Assembly (NCBI GenBank): GCA_032250805.1
Contig: JAVVEM010000004.1
Location: 1 to 64,000 of the forward strand
From: B18-G4 sp032250805
GTDB taxonomy: Bacteria > Bacteroidota > Bacteroidia > Bacteroidales > B18-G4
DNA length: 64,000 nucleotides
Reading direction: 5' to 3'
This document shows, piece after piece, positions 34,306-44,072 of this stretch. Position 1 is the first letter of the stretch; each line of letters begins with the position of its first letter. A program made the translations under genes and the position numbers. Under the pieces are notes generated by a model, which ran no database searches, was not told the DNA's origin, and saw nothing but the letters and a program-made list of their open reading frames with translations.

Positions 34306-35769
34306 ATGAAAACTTATCTTAGTCTGATCGTAATTGTAGTATTTATCCTTGGCGCCTGTTCATCGCAAAAAGAAACAGGTCTTGCTTACGATGATATTTA
34401 CTACTCAACTCAGTCCCAGGGGATTGAAAAAGGAACACTCAAAGACGAACCTGCCTATAAGGCCGATGAAGTGTATACTTCTTCCGAATATATCGAAACC
34501 CGGAGCACTTCCGACGATTTTGATTATGGCGGGGAGAATACATACACCACTACGGAAGTTGAAGGTGAAGAGTTCGAAATAGAAGATTATTATGATTACA
34601 GCTATACTGCAAGGATCAGAAGGTTTCATGAGCCAAATCCCGGATATAGTTATTATGATAATTATTATACCAATAACTATTATTATGAATACGACCCGAT
34701 GACTTACGGGACCAGCATATATTCCAACTATTATTATGGTTATCCGTCATATTTCGGTCCTTCAATTTCTATAGGTTTCGGTTATGGCTGGGGATACCCT
34801 TCATACGGCTGGGGATACCCATACTACAGGTGGAACAGGCCTTACTACAGCTACGGCTGGGGATGGCCATACTATAGTTATGGCTGGCCTTACTACGGAT
34901 GGGGTGGCTATTACGGTGGCTATTACGGTTGCTGCTATCACTACAACCCCTATTATTACCCGAGCCCGTATTATTATAACAGTCACGACTACAACTCATA
35001 TTACTACGGACCAAGAAACAGCTACGGCATGAACTCCGACGGAACCGGTTCACGGGCTTCCAGAGAAGTACGTTCATTTGGAGAAAAATATGAGGATGCC
35101 CTTGCTGTAAGCTCCGGTCGTGTATCACAGAACAATACTGCAATGACTGGTAACGAAAGGAAAAATGCAATAACTCCCGGAACACGTACAAGGGCAGATC
35201 AACCCTCTGCCAGGACAAGTACTCCTGAAGGCAGGGTAAGCCAGGAGCAGCGCACGCGCACAACAGCCACTGCTGAGCGTCAATCGCAGGTAAGTCGTGA
35301 AGCTACCGCACGACAGGCAGCTGAAAAATATGTACGTCCTGAGCAGCGTTACAGCAAGCCAAGGTCGTACGAAGCTCCCGAACGCCGCACATCTCCCTCA
35401 CAGCGTTATCAGGCACCGGCAAGCAACAGAAGTGTTGAAACCAACAGGCAGGCTGCAACCCGCAGCCCACAACAATCACCGCAAAGGGTGACCACCAACA
35501 GGACTGACAACAGCCGGACCTATACTACCCCTTCGCGCACACAGAGCAGAAGCTATTCGCCGCCGAGCCGCACAAATACAAGCACGAGGACTTATTCAAC
35601 TCCGAGCAGAAGTTATTCGCCATCGCGGAGCACAGCTTCACCCTCCCGCAGCAGCGGAAGTTTTTCTGCTCCGAGCCGTAGTTCAGGTTCGGTAGGAACC
35701 AGCAGTGGAAGCAGAAGCAGTAGCAGCAAAAGTAGCAGCAGTGGAAGCAGTCGTGGTGGAAGAAAGTAA
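34306..35769 (+). CDS. Tyr/Gly/Trp-rich lipoprotein with Ser/Arg-rich tail
   Basis: A 487-residue lipoprotein (lipobox LGAC, Cys18) of unknown function. After an acidic linker (about 20-95), residues 95-241 are extraordinarily rich in Tyr with Gly, Trp and Pro (repeats such as YGWGYP and YYSYGW). Residues 250-487 are Ser/Thr/Arg/Pro-rich with SPSR, TPSR and RSYSPP-type words and end in a Ser-Gly-Arg-Lys tail. Such composition suggests an extended, adhesive, pigment-binding or cross-linkable cell-surface protein; this is inference. The ATG at 34306 has a good AAAGGAG upstream; the frame from 34177 overlaps proS. The FadL-like gene follows after 33 bases. Confidence 0.72.
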   Translation: MKTYLSLIVIVVFILGACSSQKETGLAYDDIYYSTQSQGIEKGTLKDEPAYKADEVYTSSEYIETRSTSDDFDYGGENTYTTTEVEGEEFEIEDYYDYSYTARIRRFHEPNPGYSYYDNYYTNNYYYEYDPMTYGTSIYSNYYYGYPSYFGPSISIGFGYGWGYPSYGWGYPYYRWNRPYYSYGWGWPYYSYGWPYYGWGGYYGGYYGCCYHYNPYYYPSPYYYNSHDYNSYYYGPRNSYGMNSDGTGSRASREVRSFGEKYEDALAVSSGRVSQNNTAMTGNERKNAITPGTRTRADQPSARTSTPEGRVSQEQRTRTTATAERQSQVSREATARQAAEKYVRPEQRYSKPRSYEAPERRTSPSQRYQAPASNRSVETNRQAATRSPQQSPQRVTTNRTDNSRTYTTPSRTQSRSYSPPSRTNTSTRTYSTPSRSYSPSRSTASPSRSSGSFSAPSRSSGSVGTSSGSRSSSSKSSSSGSSRGGRK

Positions 35770-35802
35770 AATCAATTGTTTAATATCGTAGATGAAATAA
35801 TT

Positions 35803-37272
35803 ATGAAAAAAACGCTCATAAGTATTGTCATAGTAACTTTATCCCTTTACGGATTTGCTCAGAATGCAAGTGATGCCTTGCGATATTCGAAATTATTCAT
35901 GGGTGGCACTGCCCGTTATATGGGTATGGGAGGTGCCTTTGGTTCGCTTGGTGCCGACATTACCACATTAAGCACCAATCCCGCCGGAATAGGCGTATAC
36001 AAAAGCTCAGATTTCAGCTTTACCCCTTCAGTGCATATGGGGGCCAGCAATTCACTCTATAATGGAATGAGTGGCAACGACAGCAGGGCCAATTTTGCAG
36101 TGGCTTCGGTAGGTTATGTCCATACCAAAAGATTATCAGCCAGGGAAAATCAGCCCGGCTTCAGGTATTTTCAGTTCGGTATGGGCATTAACAGGCTGAA
36201 TGATTTTAACCGCCGCTATGTGATGCAGGGCGAAAATACTGAAAATTCGCTGCTCGACACCTATGTAGAACAAGCAAACGGTATCAATTACCTCGATATT
36301 GAAGACAATTACAGAGGACAATATGGCTTTGATCTTTATCCTGCATGGTGGACTTACCTTCTTGATATTGCCGACACCAATAGTTTCTCCTATTTTTCGC
36401 CCATCCCCTACGCAGGAACATTACAGCGGAAAAGTATTGATCAATGGGGCTCGATGAATGAATGGAACTTTTCAATGGGTGCAAACTTTGAGGAAATACT
36501 TTACCTGGGGATGTCATTCAGCATTCCATGGATAAGATATTTTGAACAGTCAACATATACCGAGATCGATGTTGCCGATACCATTTACGATTTCAGGCAA
36601 TTCAATGTACACGACCGCCTGGAAACAAAAGGAACAGGATTTACCTTCAAGTTTGGTTTTATCTTCCGGCCGGCCGACTTTATCAGGATTGGCGGTGCCA
36701 TTCATACTCCTACATGGTACAGCATGCGCGACACATGGGACACTTACATGGAATCATCCTTCGACAACGGGGATTATTTCTCAAAGGAATCGCCCATTGG
36801 CAAATATGATTACTCCCTTACCACACCCATGCGCTTGCAGGGAAGCCTTGCATTCATTTTCGGCAAATATGGCCTGCTTAGCGGAGAATATGAATTTGTA
36901 GATTATGCAACGGCTAAATTCAGGGCTGCGGACTATGGTTTCTACGATGAAAACAGCAACATTGAATCAGGCTACGGCAAGGGTCATAATTTTAAGGTAG
37001 GTACCGAATGGCGATACGGACAGCTTAGTTTCAGGGCGGGATACATGCTTCAGAACAGTCCCTACCGGGATAACATCAATGATGCCAGTCTCAATGCCTT
37101 TACAGGCGGTATCGGTTATAAGGACAAGTTCTATTATATCGACCTTGCCTATGTCTTTGCAAAATCCATTGAGGATTATTACCTCTACGGAACAGAAAAT
37201 ATCAGTGTAAATCCGGTCGAAAACGAACTGACCAACCACAGGGTAATGCTAACATTTGGTACACGGTTCTGA
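35803..37272 (+). CDS. FadL/OmpP1-like outer-membrane protein
   Basis: A 489-residue outer-membrane beta-barrel with a signal peptide (MKKTLISIVIVTLSLYGFAQ). The region AFGSLGADITTLSTNPAGIGVYKSSDFSFTPS resembles the FadL/TodX family, which has a hatch domain followed by a 14-strand barrel; the end is an aromatic residue (GTRF), typical for barrels. The broader family includes the T9SS protein PorV, and fatty-acid or hydrophobe transporters. I cannot separate the two. The ATG at 35803 is chosen for the signal peptide. It lies 33 bases downstream of the Tyr-rich lipoprotein, probably in one transcript. Confidence 0.85.
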   Translation: MKKTLISIVIVTLSLYGFAQNASDALRYSKLFMGGTARYMGMGGAFGSLGADITTLSTNPAGIGVYKSSDFSFTPSVHMGASNSLYNGMSGNDSRANFAVASVGYVHTKRLSARENQPGFRYFQFGMGINRLNDFNRRYVMQGENTENSLLDTYVEQANGINYLDIEDNYRGQYGFDLYPAWWTYLLDIADTNSFSYFSPIPYAGTLQRKSIDQWGSMNEWNFSMGANFEEILYLGMSFSIPWIRYFEQSTYTEIDVADTIYDFRQFNVHDRLETKGTGFTFKFGFIFRPADFIRIGGAIHTPTWYSMRDTWDTYMESSFDNGDYFSKESPIGKYDYSLTTPMRLQGSLAFIFGKYGLLSGEYEFVDYATAKFRAADYGFYDENSNIESGYGKGHNFKVGTEWRYGQLSFRAGYMLQNSPYRDNINDASLNAFTGGIGYKDKFYYIDLAYVFAKSIEDYYLYGTENISVNPVENELTNHRVMLTFGTRF

Positions 37273-37373
37273 TAATACTTTTCAGGATTGAACCTTTTGA
37301 TCTGATTTCTCGTATACTGTATTCTATTTTTCAGCTTGATTAATACGTATATTTACATTTCGAATAATGTAAT

Positions 37374-37859
37374 ATGGAGAAGAAACAGATCATTGAGATC
37401 ATCTGCGTTATCGCAGGGTTCACATTAGCCATTAAAGCCATCGACTACCTGCAGTTCTTCATTACAGGAATATTTCAGCTTCTTGAAGGTCAGGGTTATG
37501 CCGAACTTTACTATTTCTTTATTTACCTCACTACAATTGCAATCTACATCGTTTCCGCCTATTTGCTTATCACAAAAGCTAAAGGGGTATCTGTTGAAGT
37601 CAGCAAGCGACTCGATCCTTCTGATATCCTTATCGACCTGAATTCTTCTTCAGCTCTTGAATATGCATTGATCATTATCGGGGGTATTACGCTGATCTCG
37701 GGCCTGTCGAATTTCCTGACCAGCGTTATCAGAACAGTTACCATGGAAGGCGTGCTTACGATCTCGGGCAATATGATCTGGTTAAACGGCCTGATAAAGA
37801 TCATTCTTGGGATACTGATCATTTATAAGGCCAAAGCCCTCAGCAAACTCATCAAATAA
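37374..37859 (+). CDS. Small membrane protein, unknown
   Basis: A 161-residue integral membrane protein of unknown function. About four hydrophobic segments (approximately 9-25, 45-65, 95-115, 125-155) are visible, with polar loops and no known motif. It is downstream of the FadL-like gene after about 100 bases with its own weak -7 element (TACATTTC near 37353). It converges on the TPR gene (2 bases apart). Confidence 0.72.
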   Translation: MEKKQIIEIICVIAGFTLAIKAIDYLQFFITGIFQLLEGQGYAELYYFFIYLTTIAIYIVSAYLLITKAKGVSVEVSKRLDPSDILIDLNSSSALEYALIIIGGITLISGLSNFLTSVIRTVTMEGVLTISGNMIWLNGLIKIILGILIIYKAKALSKLIK

Positions 37860-37861
37860 TA

Positions 37862-39361
37862 TTACCGTTCTTCATCCTCCTTATGTAACAGCTTATTTAT
37901 CCTGTTCAGTCCGGCTTTTGCCTTTTGGCGAATGCTGTTTTTGTATTCCTGATTGTCCATTTTCATACAGAAACGATAATAATTACCGGCTTTCTCAAAA
38001 TTACCGTCCGACTCGTGGATATTTCCGGCCTGAAGGGCTGCATTCGCAGCAAAATAATAAGGCAGATCTCTTCCAAGATAAATGGTAGTATCGTAATATT
38101 GAAGCGCTTCGTCATGAGCACCTATGGCATGGCAAATACGCCCTCTGCGGTAATGATATTCCAATTTGTCGCGCTCCGCTGTAAGCATGCAGTTTGCATT
38201 AGCAAGCACATGACCGGCCTGTTCATAAAACCCTCCATCGAAAAGCAGCCGGGCTTTCAGCAGGCAAATGTTGGGCACAAGGTCTTGCTGAGCCTCACGT
38301 AAGGCCAGTTTATCACCATCGGAAATATTATTGCCATAAATTTTTACCTTTTCCATATTCTTCCGGTAGGCCAGTGTATCTCCTTTCAAAAGAGCGCACC
38401 AGGCCCTACGCTGGTATGCCGACCTGATGTAGCTCTTTCCTTTGAAATTGGTTGTAAATCGCAGAAAATAAGTATCTGCATCTGTATCAAGCCGGTTTAA
38501 TTTGGCCAGACCTGTGAGGTAGTCGAGATAATAAAATGGATAATAAGCATTGCCCGATGGCCTTTTAATCAAAAGATTGATGGCATCATCAGTCCGGCCT
38601 GTTTGCATGTATATCTTCGATAATGAAAAGATCAGCATCAGGTTGCTGTCGGCCGAATTTTCATAGTATTCAAGTAATTCCAGGGCCTTGTTTTTATCGG
38701 CCTGCAGGTTCAGGTCAATGAAAGAAAGAAAAAACAAAGCTTCATCGCTCAGGTAGGGATGGCCCGATTCACCAGCTTCCGCCAGCACATTAAAAAGCTC
38801 CTCACGTCCACTGTCCACCGAGCCTTCCATGTTAAAAAGGCTGGCAATCCAGCGCATGTTGTCGGGGATGGTGCCAATAAGTGCATGCATAACACCCAGT
38901 CCGAGTTGGTCGGGCAGGAAACCGGGATAGCGCTTATTGTTTTGCTCAAGGATCAAATAGGCTCGCCTGGCTTCCCTGGCAGCATTTACATATGAACCAA
39001 AGCTCATATGTACAAAAGCCCACTGCAGATTGATCATGGCAATAGACGAAAGGTACCAGGGCGATTCGGAGTTGCCATTGCGCAGAATATCGATACGTTG
39101 ATTTTGTATGGCCCGCAGGCTTTCGTAATCATCTTCATTTTCGCCAACGATAAGCATGAGGAAATCGCGGTAACCCTCAAGCATATGCGGGACAAGATTT
39201 TCGGGCATGGCTTTTTTTTCCGCTTTGATCAATATCGCGGCTTCGTCAAATCTCAGTGAGCTGATCAGTTCATGCGCTTTTACGCAACGCGGCGAATAAT
39301 TATATTGCCCTTTCGCAAAGAATGAAAGCAATAAGGCAATGATGAATAAGGCCTTTTTCAT
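37862..39361 (-). CDS. TPR-containing secreted protein
   Basis: A 499-residue protein with signal peptide (MKKALFIIALLLSFFAKGQ). The rest is alpha-helical with TPR-like repeats, the clearest being FDEAAILIKAEKKAMP near the start and YRRGRICHAIGAHDEALQYYDTTIYLG plus GNFEKAGNYYRFC near the end. TPR proteins mediate protein-protein contacts; the partner is unknown. It probably acts in the periplasm or at the outer membrane. Start at 39361 is preferred over 39367. The zinc-ribbon gene lies upstream on the same strand. Confidence 0.82.
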   Translation of the reverse strand: MKKALFIIALLLSFFAKGQYNYSPRCVKAHELISSLRFDEAAILIKAEKKAMPENLVPHMLEGYRDFLMLIVGENEDDYESLRAIQNQRIDILRNGNSESPWYLSSIAMINLQWAFVHMSFGSYVNAAREARRAYLILEQNNKRYPGFLPDQLGLGVMHALIGTIPDNMRWIASLFNMEGSVDSGREELFNVLAEAGESGHPYLSDEALFFLSFIDLNLQADKNKALELLEYYENSADSNLMLIFSLSKIYMQTGRTDDAINLLIKRPSGNAYYPFYYLDYLTGLAKLNRLDTDADTYFLRFTTNFKGKSYIRSAYQRRAWCALLKGDTLAYRKNMEKVKIYGNNISDGDKLALREAQQDLVPNICLLKARLLFDGGFYEQAGHVLANANCMLTAERDKLEYHYRRGRICHAIGAHDEALQYYDTTIYLGRDLPYYFAANAALQAGNIHESDGNFEKAGNYYRFCMKMDNQEYKNSIRQKAKAGLNRINKLLHKEDEER

Positions 39362-39389
39362 TTGCAATGATTTCTTTTGGATAAAGGTA

Positions 39390-39423
39390 AAAAAAAGAGG
39401 AGTAAGCTATGCCCACCCCTCTA
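39390..39423 (-). terminator. Intrinsic terminator of the zinc-ribbon gene
   Basis: On the minus strand AGAGGGG and CTCCTCT form a stem with one G-U pair around a long loop, followed by seven T residues, about 20 bases after the stop at 39442. Confidence 0.7.
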
Positions 39424-39441
39424 AAATCAATTATTCTATTT

Positions 39442-40332
39442 TTAATTTTTATCGACCATTTCAGCAATATTGTCATCAACCAGGATACGGCCACAGTATT
39501 CGCAAACGATGATCTTCTTGTGCATCCTGATATCAAGTTGGTGCTGCGGCGGGATCTTATTAAAGCAACCCCCACAGGCATCACGTTCGATCTTTACCAC
39601 TGCAAGGCCATTTCTTGCATTTTTCCTGATACGATAATAGGCGGTTAGCAGACGTTCATCGATCATCCCATGTTGTTGTTCGGAAAGTTTGACAAGATCA
39701 GATTCTTCTTTCTCAGTTTCGGTAACAATGTCGGCCAACTCGCTGTTTTTTAAATCAAGGTCTTTCTGACGCTCGCTAAGTATTTCCTTCGATCGTTCGA
39801 TCTCTTCTTTTTTTGTTTCAAGCGCAATTTTGCTTTCGTTGATTTTCTTTTCAGAAAGCTGGATTTCGAGGGTTTGAAATTCAATTTCTTTTGACAAAGA
39901 ATCGTACTCCCTGTTATTCCTCACATTCATTTGCTGATCTTCGTATCGCTTAATAAGCGCAAGGCTGTTAATAATTTCCTGCTGTTTGTCGGTAATATTT
40001 TTTTCGATCGCCTCTATATCGGATTGAAAATTGTTTACACGTGTTTCGAGGCCAACGATCTCATCTTCGAGATCACGAACTTCAAGCGGCAGCTCACCCC
40101 TGATGATCCTGATCCTGTCAACCTGTGAGTCGATCTGCTGAAGGCTGTACAGGGCTTTCAGCGTTCTTTCAACCTTTTGTTCAACCTTTTCTTCTTTCAC
40201 TTTCTCAACTACAGCTTTCTCATCCTTTTCAGGTGCAGACTTTTTTTCCGGAGTTTTCTTTGCTGCAGATACTTTACTGCCTGTAGCCTTCTTAGCAGCC
40301 GGTTTAGCATCTTTCTTCGTCGTTTTTGCCAT
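39442..40332 (-). CDS. Coiled-coil protein with C4 zinc ribbon
   Basis: A 296-residue cytoplasmic protein. A Lys/Ala-rich N-terminus (about 1-60) precedes a long charged coiled coil (about 60-235) and a C-terminal zinc ribbon (CGGCFNKIPPQHQ...VCEYCGRIL, two CxxC pairs). The family (zf-RING_7/DUF164-like, Helicobacter HP0958-type) is widespread; relatives bind nucleic acid or act as chaperones for RNA or flagellar proteins, but its role in non-flagellated Bacteroidota is unknown. It is adjacent to the Nif3-like gene, an arrangement common in Bacteroidota to my recollection. The ATG at 40332 is preferred over the TTG frame start at 40338. Confidence 0.85.
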   Translation of the reverse strand: MAKTTKKDAKPAAKKATGSKVSAAKKTPEKKSAPEKDEKAVVEKVKEEKVEQKVERTLKALYSLQQIDSQVDRIRIIRGELPLEVRDLEDEIVGLETRVNNFQSDIEAIEKNITDKQQEIINSLALIKRYEDQQMNVRNNREYDSLSKEIEFQTLEIQLSEKKINESKIALETKKEEIERSKEILSERQKDLDLKNSELADIVTETEKEESDLVKLSEQQHGMIDERLLTAYYRIRKNARNGLAVVKIERDACGGCFNKIPPQHQLDIRMHKKIIVCEYCGRILVDDNIAEMVDKN

Positions 40333-40352
40333 TTTCAAACGATGGATTTAAT

Positions 40353-41447
40353 TTAAAAATAATGAACCGCATTGGTATTGCTATGCGAAATTCGGAGTGC
40401 AAAGGTAGGAAATTTTTCATTAAGAACATTATACAGCAATTCTTTTGTAAATTGTTCTGTCTCGTAATGGCCTGCATCGGCAATAAGCATCCTGCCATCG
40501 GCTTCAAAAAACTGGTGGTATTTCACATCAGCAGTAATATAGGCATCGGCCCCTGCAGCCATTGCCCTTCCGATGAGAAAGTCGCCCGAACCGCCGCAAA
40601 CCGCAACCCTGCTTATTTGCCTGCCGGTTAAGGCAGAATGCCTGATCACGCCGGTACCCAAAATATTTTTTATATGTAACAGGAACTCCTCTTCGCCCAT
40701 TTCCTGGTCGAACATGCCAATCATGCCCGCTCCTGCTTGTTCATAGGCATTCATGAGCGGATAAATGTCGAATGCCACTTCTTCATAGGGGTGGCTATGG
40801 CGAAGGGCGGAAAGTAATTTTGAACGCAGGTATTCAGGAAAGATCACCTCTATACGCATTTCATTTTCGCGATGCAATTTGCCTCTTTCACCCACAAAAG
40901 GGTTGGTATTTTCTCCTCCCCTGAAGGTCCCAAAGCCCTCGAGATTATAACTGCAGCTATCGTAATTACCGATGTGTCCGCCACCGGCATCGAATAACGC
41001 TTTCCGTACCTGATCAGCATGACCATCCGGACAAAAGGTTACCAGTTTGTTAAGCTTTCCTTCGAGGGCCTGCAGAATTCCGGTATTGCGCAAGCCAAGC
41101 TGCCTGCATAACATGGCATTTACACCATTCCATACATTGTCGAGGTTGGTGTGTACGGCATACACGGCAATCTTATCTCTGATCGCCCTGATCACCAAAC
41201 GTTCTACAGCGTTGGCTCCGGTAATCTTCTTCAACCCGCCGAATATTAGCGGATGATGCGAAATTATCAGGTCACACCCATGCTTTAATGCCTCATCCAT
41301 GACCTCTTCAGTAACATCCAGGCAGATCAACGCAGAGCGAACATCCTCATCAGGGTTTCCAATAAGCAAACCAACATTATCATAGGTTTCTTTCAGGGCA
41401 GATGGAGCGGCCTCCTCAAAAAGTGTTATAATTGATTTAATTTTCAT
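40353..41447 (-). CDS. Nif3-like dinuclear metal centre protein
   Basis: A 364-residue member of the Nif3 (YbgI/YqfO) family, which form toroidal hexamers with two metal ions per subunit and are annotated as GTP cyclohydrolase I type 2 only by weak similarity. Metal ligands are visible as SHHPLIFGG, HTNLDN, and late AGHYETEQ. Residues about 130-230 hold the PII-like insert found in longer forms (KLNKLVTFCPDGHADQV...). It is 15 bases upstream of the zinc-ribbon gene and likely co-transcribed. The molecular role is unsettled. Confidence 0.93.
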   Translation of the reverse strand: MKIKSIITLFEEAAPSALKETYDNVGLLIGNPDEDVRSALICLDVTEEVMDEALKHGCDLIISHHPLIFGGLKKITGANAVERLVIRAIRDKIAVYAVHTNLDNVWNGVNAMLCRQLGLRNTGILQALEGKLNKLVTFCPDGHADQVRKALFDAGGGHIGNYDSCSYNLEGFGTFRGGENTNPFVGERGKLHRENEMRIEVIFPEYLRSKLLSALRHSHPYEEVAFDIYPLMNAYEQAGAGMIGMFDQEMGEEEFLLHIKNILGTGVIRHSALTGRQISRVAVCGGSGDFLIGRAMAAGADAYITADVKYHQFFEADGRMLIADAGHYETEQFTKELLYNVLNEKFPTFALRISHSNTNAVHYF

Positions 41448-41663
41448 GGTTGAATTCTTTTAATTCAAAAGTAGGATTTTTTGCTTAGTCGTCAGTAAAA
41501 GCACTTAATCAATTCAGTCAACTCATTAAAATCCCTTCAAAGAATTGTGAATTTCAGAATATTCGTTTATATTTGGTGAAAATACGCAGCTTTCTGAACA
41601 AGATTAAGGTAGAGTTTATATTAATTTAATATTCATTCTATTTAGAAATTTTACATTGCGATA

Positions 41664-42737
41664 ATGAATCTTCTACGTTTCCTGCTGCTCCCTGTTGCTT
41701 GGATATACGGGCTGATCATGCTTATCAGGGGTAAGCTTTTCGACTGGAATATCCTTCCTTCACAATCTTTTCCGATTCCCGTAATTTCCGTTGGGAATCT
41801 TTCTTACGGAGGTACAGGAAAAACACCCATGGTGGAATATCTTATCAGACTGTTGCAAGATGATTTTAAGATTGCCACGCTGAGCAGAGGATATAAAAGG
41901 AGCACAAGGGGTTTTGTGCTGGCTGACAAAACATCCACATTTGAAGAAATTGGTGATGAACCCCTGCAATACAAAAACAAATTCAGCAATATAGAGGTTG
42001 CTGTTGACGAAAGAAGAAGGTCAGGAATAAGAAAACTTATGGAACGCTTTGATGATCTCGATGTGGTATTGCTCGACGATGCTTTCCAGCACCGTTATGT
42101 GAAGCCGGGATTATCCATACTACTTACCGATTTTCATAAACTATACGTTAATGATTACCCACTTCCCGCAGGAACACTGAGGGAGTTCAGGTCGGCTGCA
42201 AAAAGGGCTGACATCATCATAATTACCAAAACACCGTCAGTGCTGTCGCCGATCACCCGGCGCCGTCTCACGGGGCTCTTCAAACTTAAGAAACATCAAA
42301 AAATACTCTTTTCGTATATTAAATACGGAAAGGCCGAGCCCGTGTGTGAGAAATTCAGGGACTTGCTCAAAGACAAGTATAATACTATTTTATTGTTTTC
42401 GGGTATTGCTAATTCATATCCCCTTCAGGAACATTTGCAATCGAGGTGCCATGAGCTTCATGTGATGGATTTTATGGATCACCACAAATATTCTATCCAG
42501 GACCTCGAAAAGATCAAGGTCAATTTCAATAATATGTTCACGCGCAATAAAGTGATCTTTACCACCGAAAAAGATGCGATGCGCCTTGATAAATCAGCCC
42601 TGAAAGATGTGATCAATGATATGCCCGTATTTTACATTCCCATCGGGATTGGCCTGCATAACGGAGATAGTATTATCTTTGACGACCAAATTCGAGAATA
42701 TGTTGAAAAAAATACAGGAAACAAATCAATTCCTTAA
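41664..42737 (+). CDS. lpxK: Tetraacyldisaccharide 4'-kinase
   Basis: Phosphorylates the lipid A precursor at the 4' position, on the inner membrane. The 357-residue protein has an N-terminal membrane helix (LLRFLLLPVAWIYGLIM), the Walker A-like VGNLSYGGTGKTP, DEPLQYKNKF and DDAFQHRYV (Walker B-like), and TTEKDAMRL near the end. These are standard LpxK signatures. Its 3' end overlaps punA by 38 bases; the same gene pair occurs in Bacteroides. Secure. Confidence 0.96.
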   Translation: MNLLRFLLLPVAWIYGLIMLIRGKLFDWNILPSQSFPIPVISVGNLSYGGTGKTPMVEYLIRLLQDDFKIATLSRGYKRSTRGFVLADKTSTFEEIGDEPLQYKNKFSNIEVAVDERRRSGIRKLMERFDDLDVVLLDDAFQHRYVKPGLSILLTDFHKLYVNDYPLPAGTLREFRSAAKRADIIIITKTPSVLSPITRRRLTGLFKLKKHQKILFSYIKYGKAEPVCEKFRDLLKDKYNTILLFSGIANSYPLQEHLQSRCHELHVMDFMDHHKYSIQDLEKIKVNFNNMFTRNKVIFTTEKDAMRLDKSALKDVINDMPVFYIPIGIGLHNGDSIIFDDQIREYVEKNTGNKSIP

Positions 42738-43521
42738 AGAGAAAACAGAAGGATTTACCCCGGATTTTGGAATTATTCTTGGCACAGGCCTGGGTGGCCT
42801 GGTGAATGAGATCGACAGCCATTACATTATTGAATACACTGAAATTCCGAATTTCCCGGTGTCGACCGTAAAAGGGCACCATGGAAAACTTATTTTTGGC
42901 ACCCTCAGCGGAAAAAATGTCGTTGCCCTGCAGGGAAGGTTTCATTATTATGAAGGATACAGCATGCAGGAAGTTACTTTTCCGATCCGTATTATTAAGG
43001 CCCTGGGAATAAAGCACCTTATACTTTCAAATGCCAGCGGTGGCCTTAACCCTGGTTTTGCCGTGGGCGATATTATGATCATTGAAGATCACATCAACCT
43101 GATGGGAACCAACCCACTGATAGGCCCAAATGACGACAGGCTCGGCCCCAGATTTCCGGATATGAGTGAACCCTATGATCACCGCTTGCGCCAAAAGGCA
43201 GAAAGTATCGCTTCGAAATTGCATATTTCATATCACACGGGCGTATATGCTGCTGTAACCGGACCTACCTTTGAAACGCCGGCCGAATATAAATATGTAC
43301 GGCTTATTGGCAGTGATGCCGTTGGCATGTCGACGGTACCGGAAGTGATCGTTGCACGGCAGGCCGGCATACCCTGCCTGGCATTTTCAGTCATTTCAGA
43401 TCTGGGCGTTGAAGGGAAGATCGTTGAAATCAGCCACGACGATGTGATCGATGCCGCCAGCATTGCTGAGCCAAAAATGACAAAGATCATAAAAGCATTT
43501 ATCGAAGAAACGGACTCGTAA
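42700..43521 (+). CDS. punA: Purine nucleoside phosphorylase
   Basis: Cleaves purine nucleosides with phosphate to base and ribose-1-phosphate. The 273-residue protein starts MLKKIQETNQFLKEK, then IILGTGLG, VKGHHGKLIFG, LQGRFHYYEGY, LSNASGGLNPGF and GVYAAVTGPTFETPAEY, as in trimeric PNP (class I). The start at 42700 lies inside lpxK (38-base overlap); this matches known N-termini, and no later start retains the first helix. Catalytic His in the RFHYYEGY block and a late Asn region (VISDLGVEGK) are present. It converges with the next gene by 23 bases. Confidence 0.93.
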   Translation: MLKKIQETNQFLKEKTEGFTPDFGIILGTGLGGLVNEIDSHYIIEYTEIPNFPVSTVKGHHGKLIFGTLSGKNVVALQGRFHYYEGYSMQEVTFPIRIIKALGIKHLILSNASGGLNPGFAVGDIMIIEDHINLMGTNPLIGPNDDRLGPRFPDMSEPYDHRLRQKAESIASKLHISYHTGVYAAVTGPTFETPAEYKYVRLIGSDAVGMSTVPEVIVARQAGIPCLAFSVISDLGVEGKIVEISHDDVIDAASIAEPKMTKIIKAFIEETDS

Positions 43522-44017
43522 CCTCTTCATCCATCGAAAGGTTCAATACCTTGATACGCCAGCGGTCGCCAATTGTTAATTTTCTGGTGTGCAAGGGAAC
43601 AATGGCATAACTGAATGCAACAAGGCTGCCACTGATGATCAGGGTATTTTTATCTACCATAACTTCATGATTGATCGCGTTATTCACAATGTCGAGAACC
43701 AGATATCCTGCTCCGGCATAACGCGTAAAACCCGACAAAAGGCCAAATCCCCACCTGGGCTTTAAAACACTTTCGATCTCGTTTAACATGATCTCCTGAT
43801 CAAAATCAACTACGATACTGCTATCGGTAATAAAATGGATGGAGCCGGCAATCTTGTCATTAAAAGGCATGGTTTTAAGGATGATCTCATCGCCAACAAA
43901 ATACTTGAAGTTTTTAAATGTGCCCGGCTTTTCGACAAGCAATATTCTTTGCGCCTGAACATTGAATACCATCAGGCAGGCAACAGATATGAGGGATACT
44001 TTTAACAAGCTTTTCAT
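43499..44017 (-). CDS. Putative periplasmic protein, unknown
   Basis: A 172-residue protein with a signal peptide (MKSLLKVSLISVACLMVFNVQAQ). The mature part is mostly beta with one hydrophobic segment near the end (NTLIISGSLVAFSYAIV). No motif recognised. Its 3' end overlaps punA by 23 bases in convergent orientation. Start at 44017 is preferred because the signal peptide begins there. Confidence 0.65.
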   Translation of the reverse strand: MKSLLKVSLISVACLMVFNVQAQRILLVEKPGTFKNFKYFVGDEIILKTMPFNDKIAGSIHFITDSSIVVDFDQEIMLNEIESVLKPRWGFGLLSGFTRYAGAGYLVLDIVNNAINHEVMVDKNTLIISGSLVAFSYAIVPLHTRKLTIGDRWRIKVLNLSMDEEVTSPFLR

Positions 44018-44072
44018 TAATCGCACAATAATGATGATGAAATTACACATAAAAACAAATTTCAGAAAGCTT

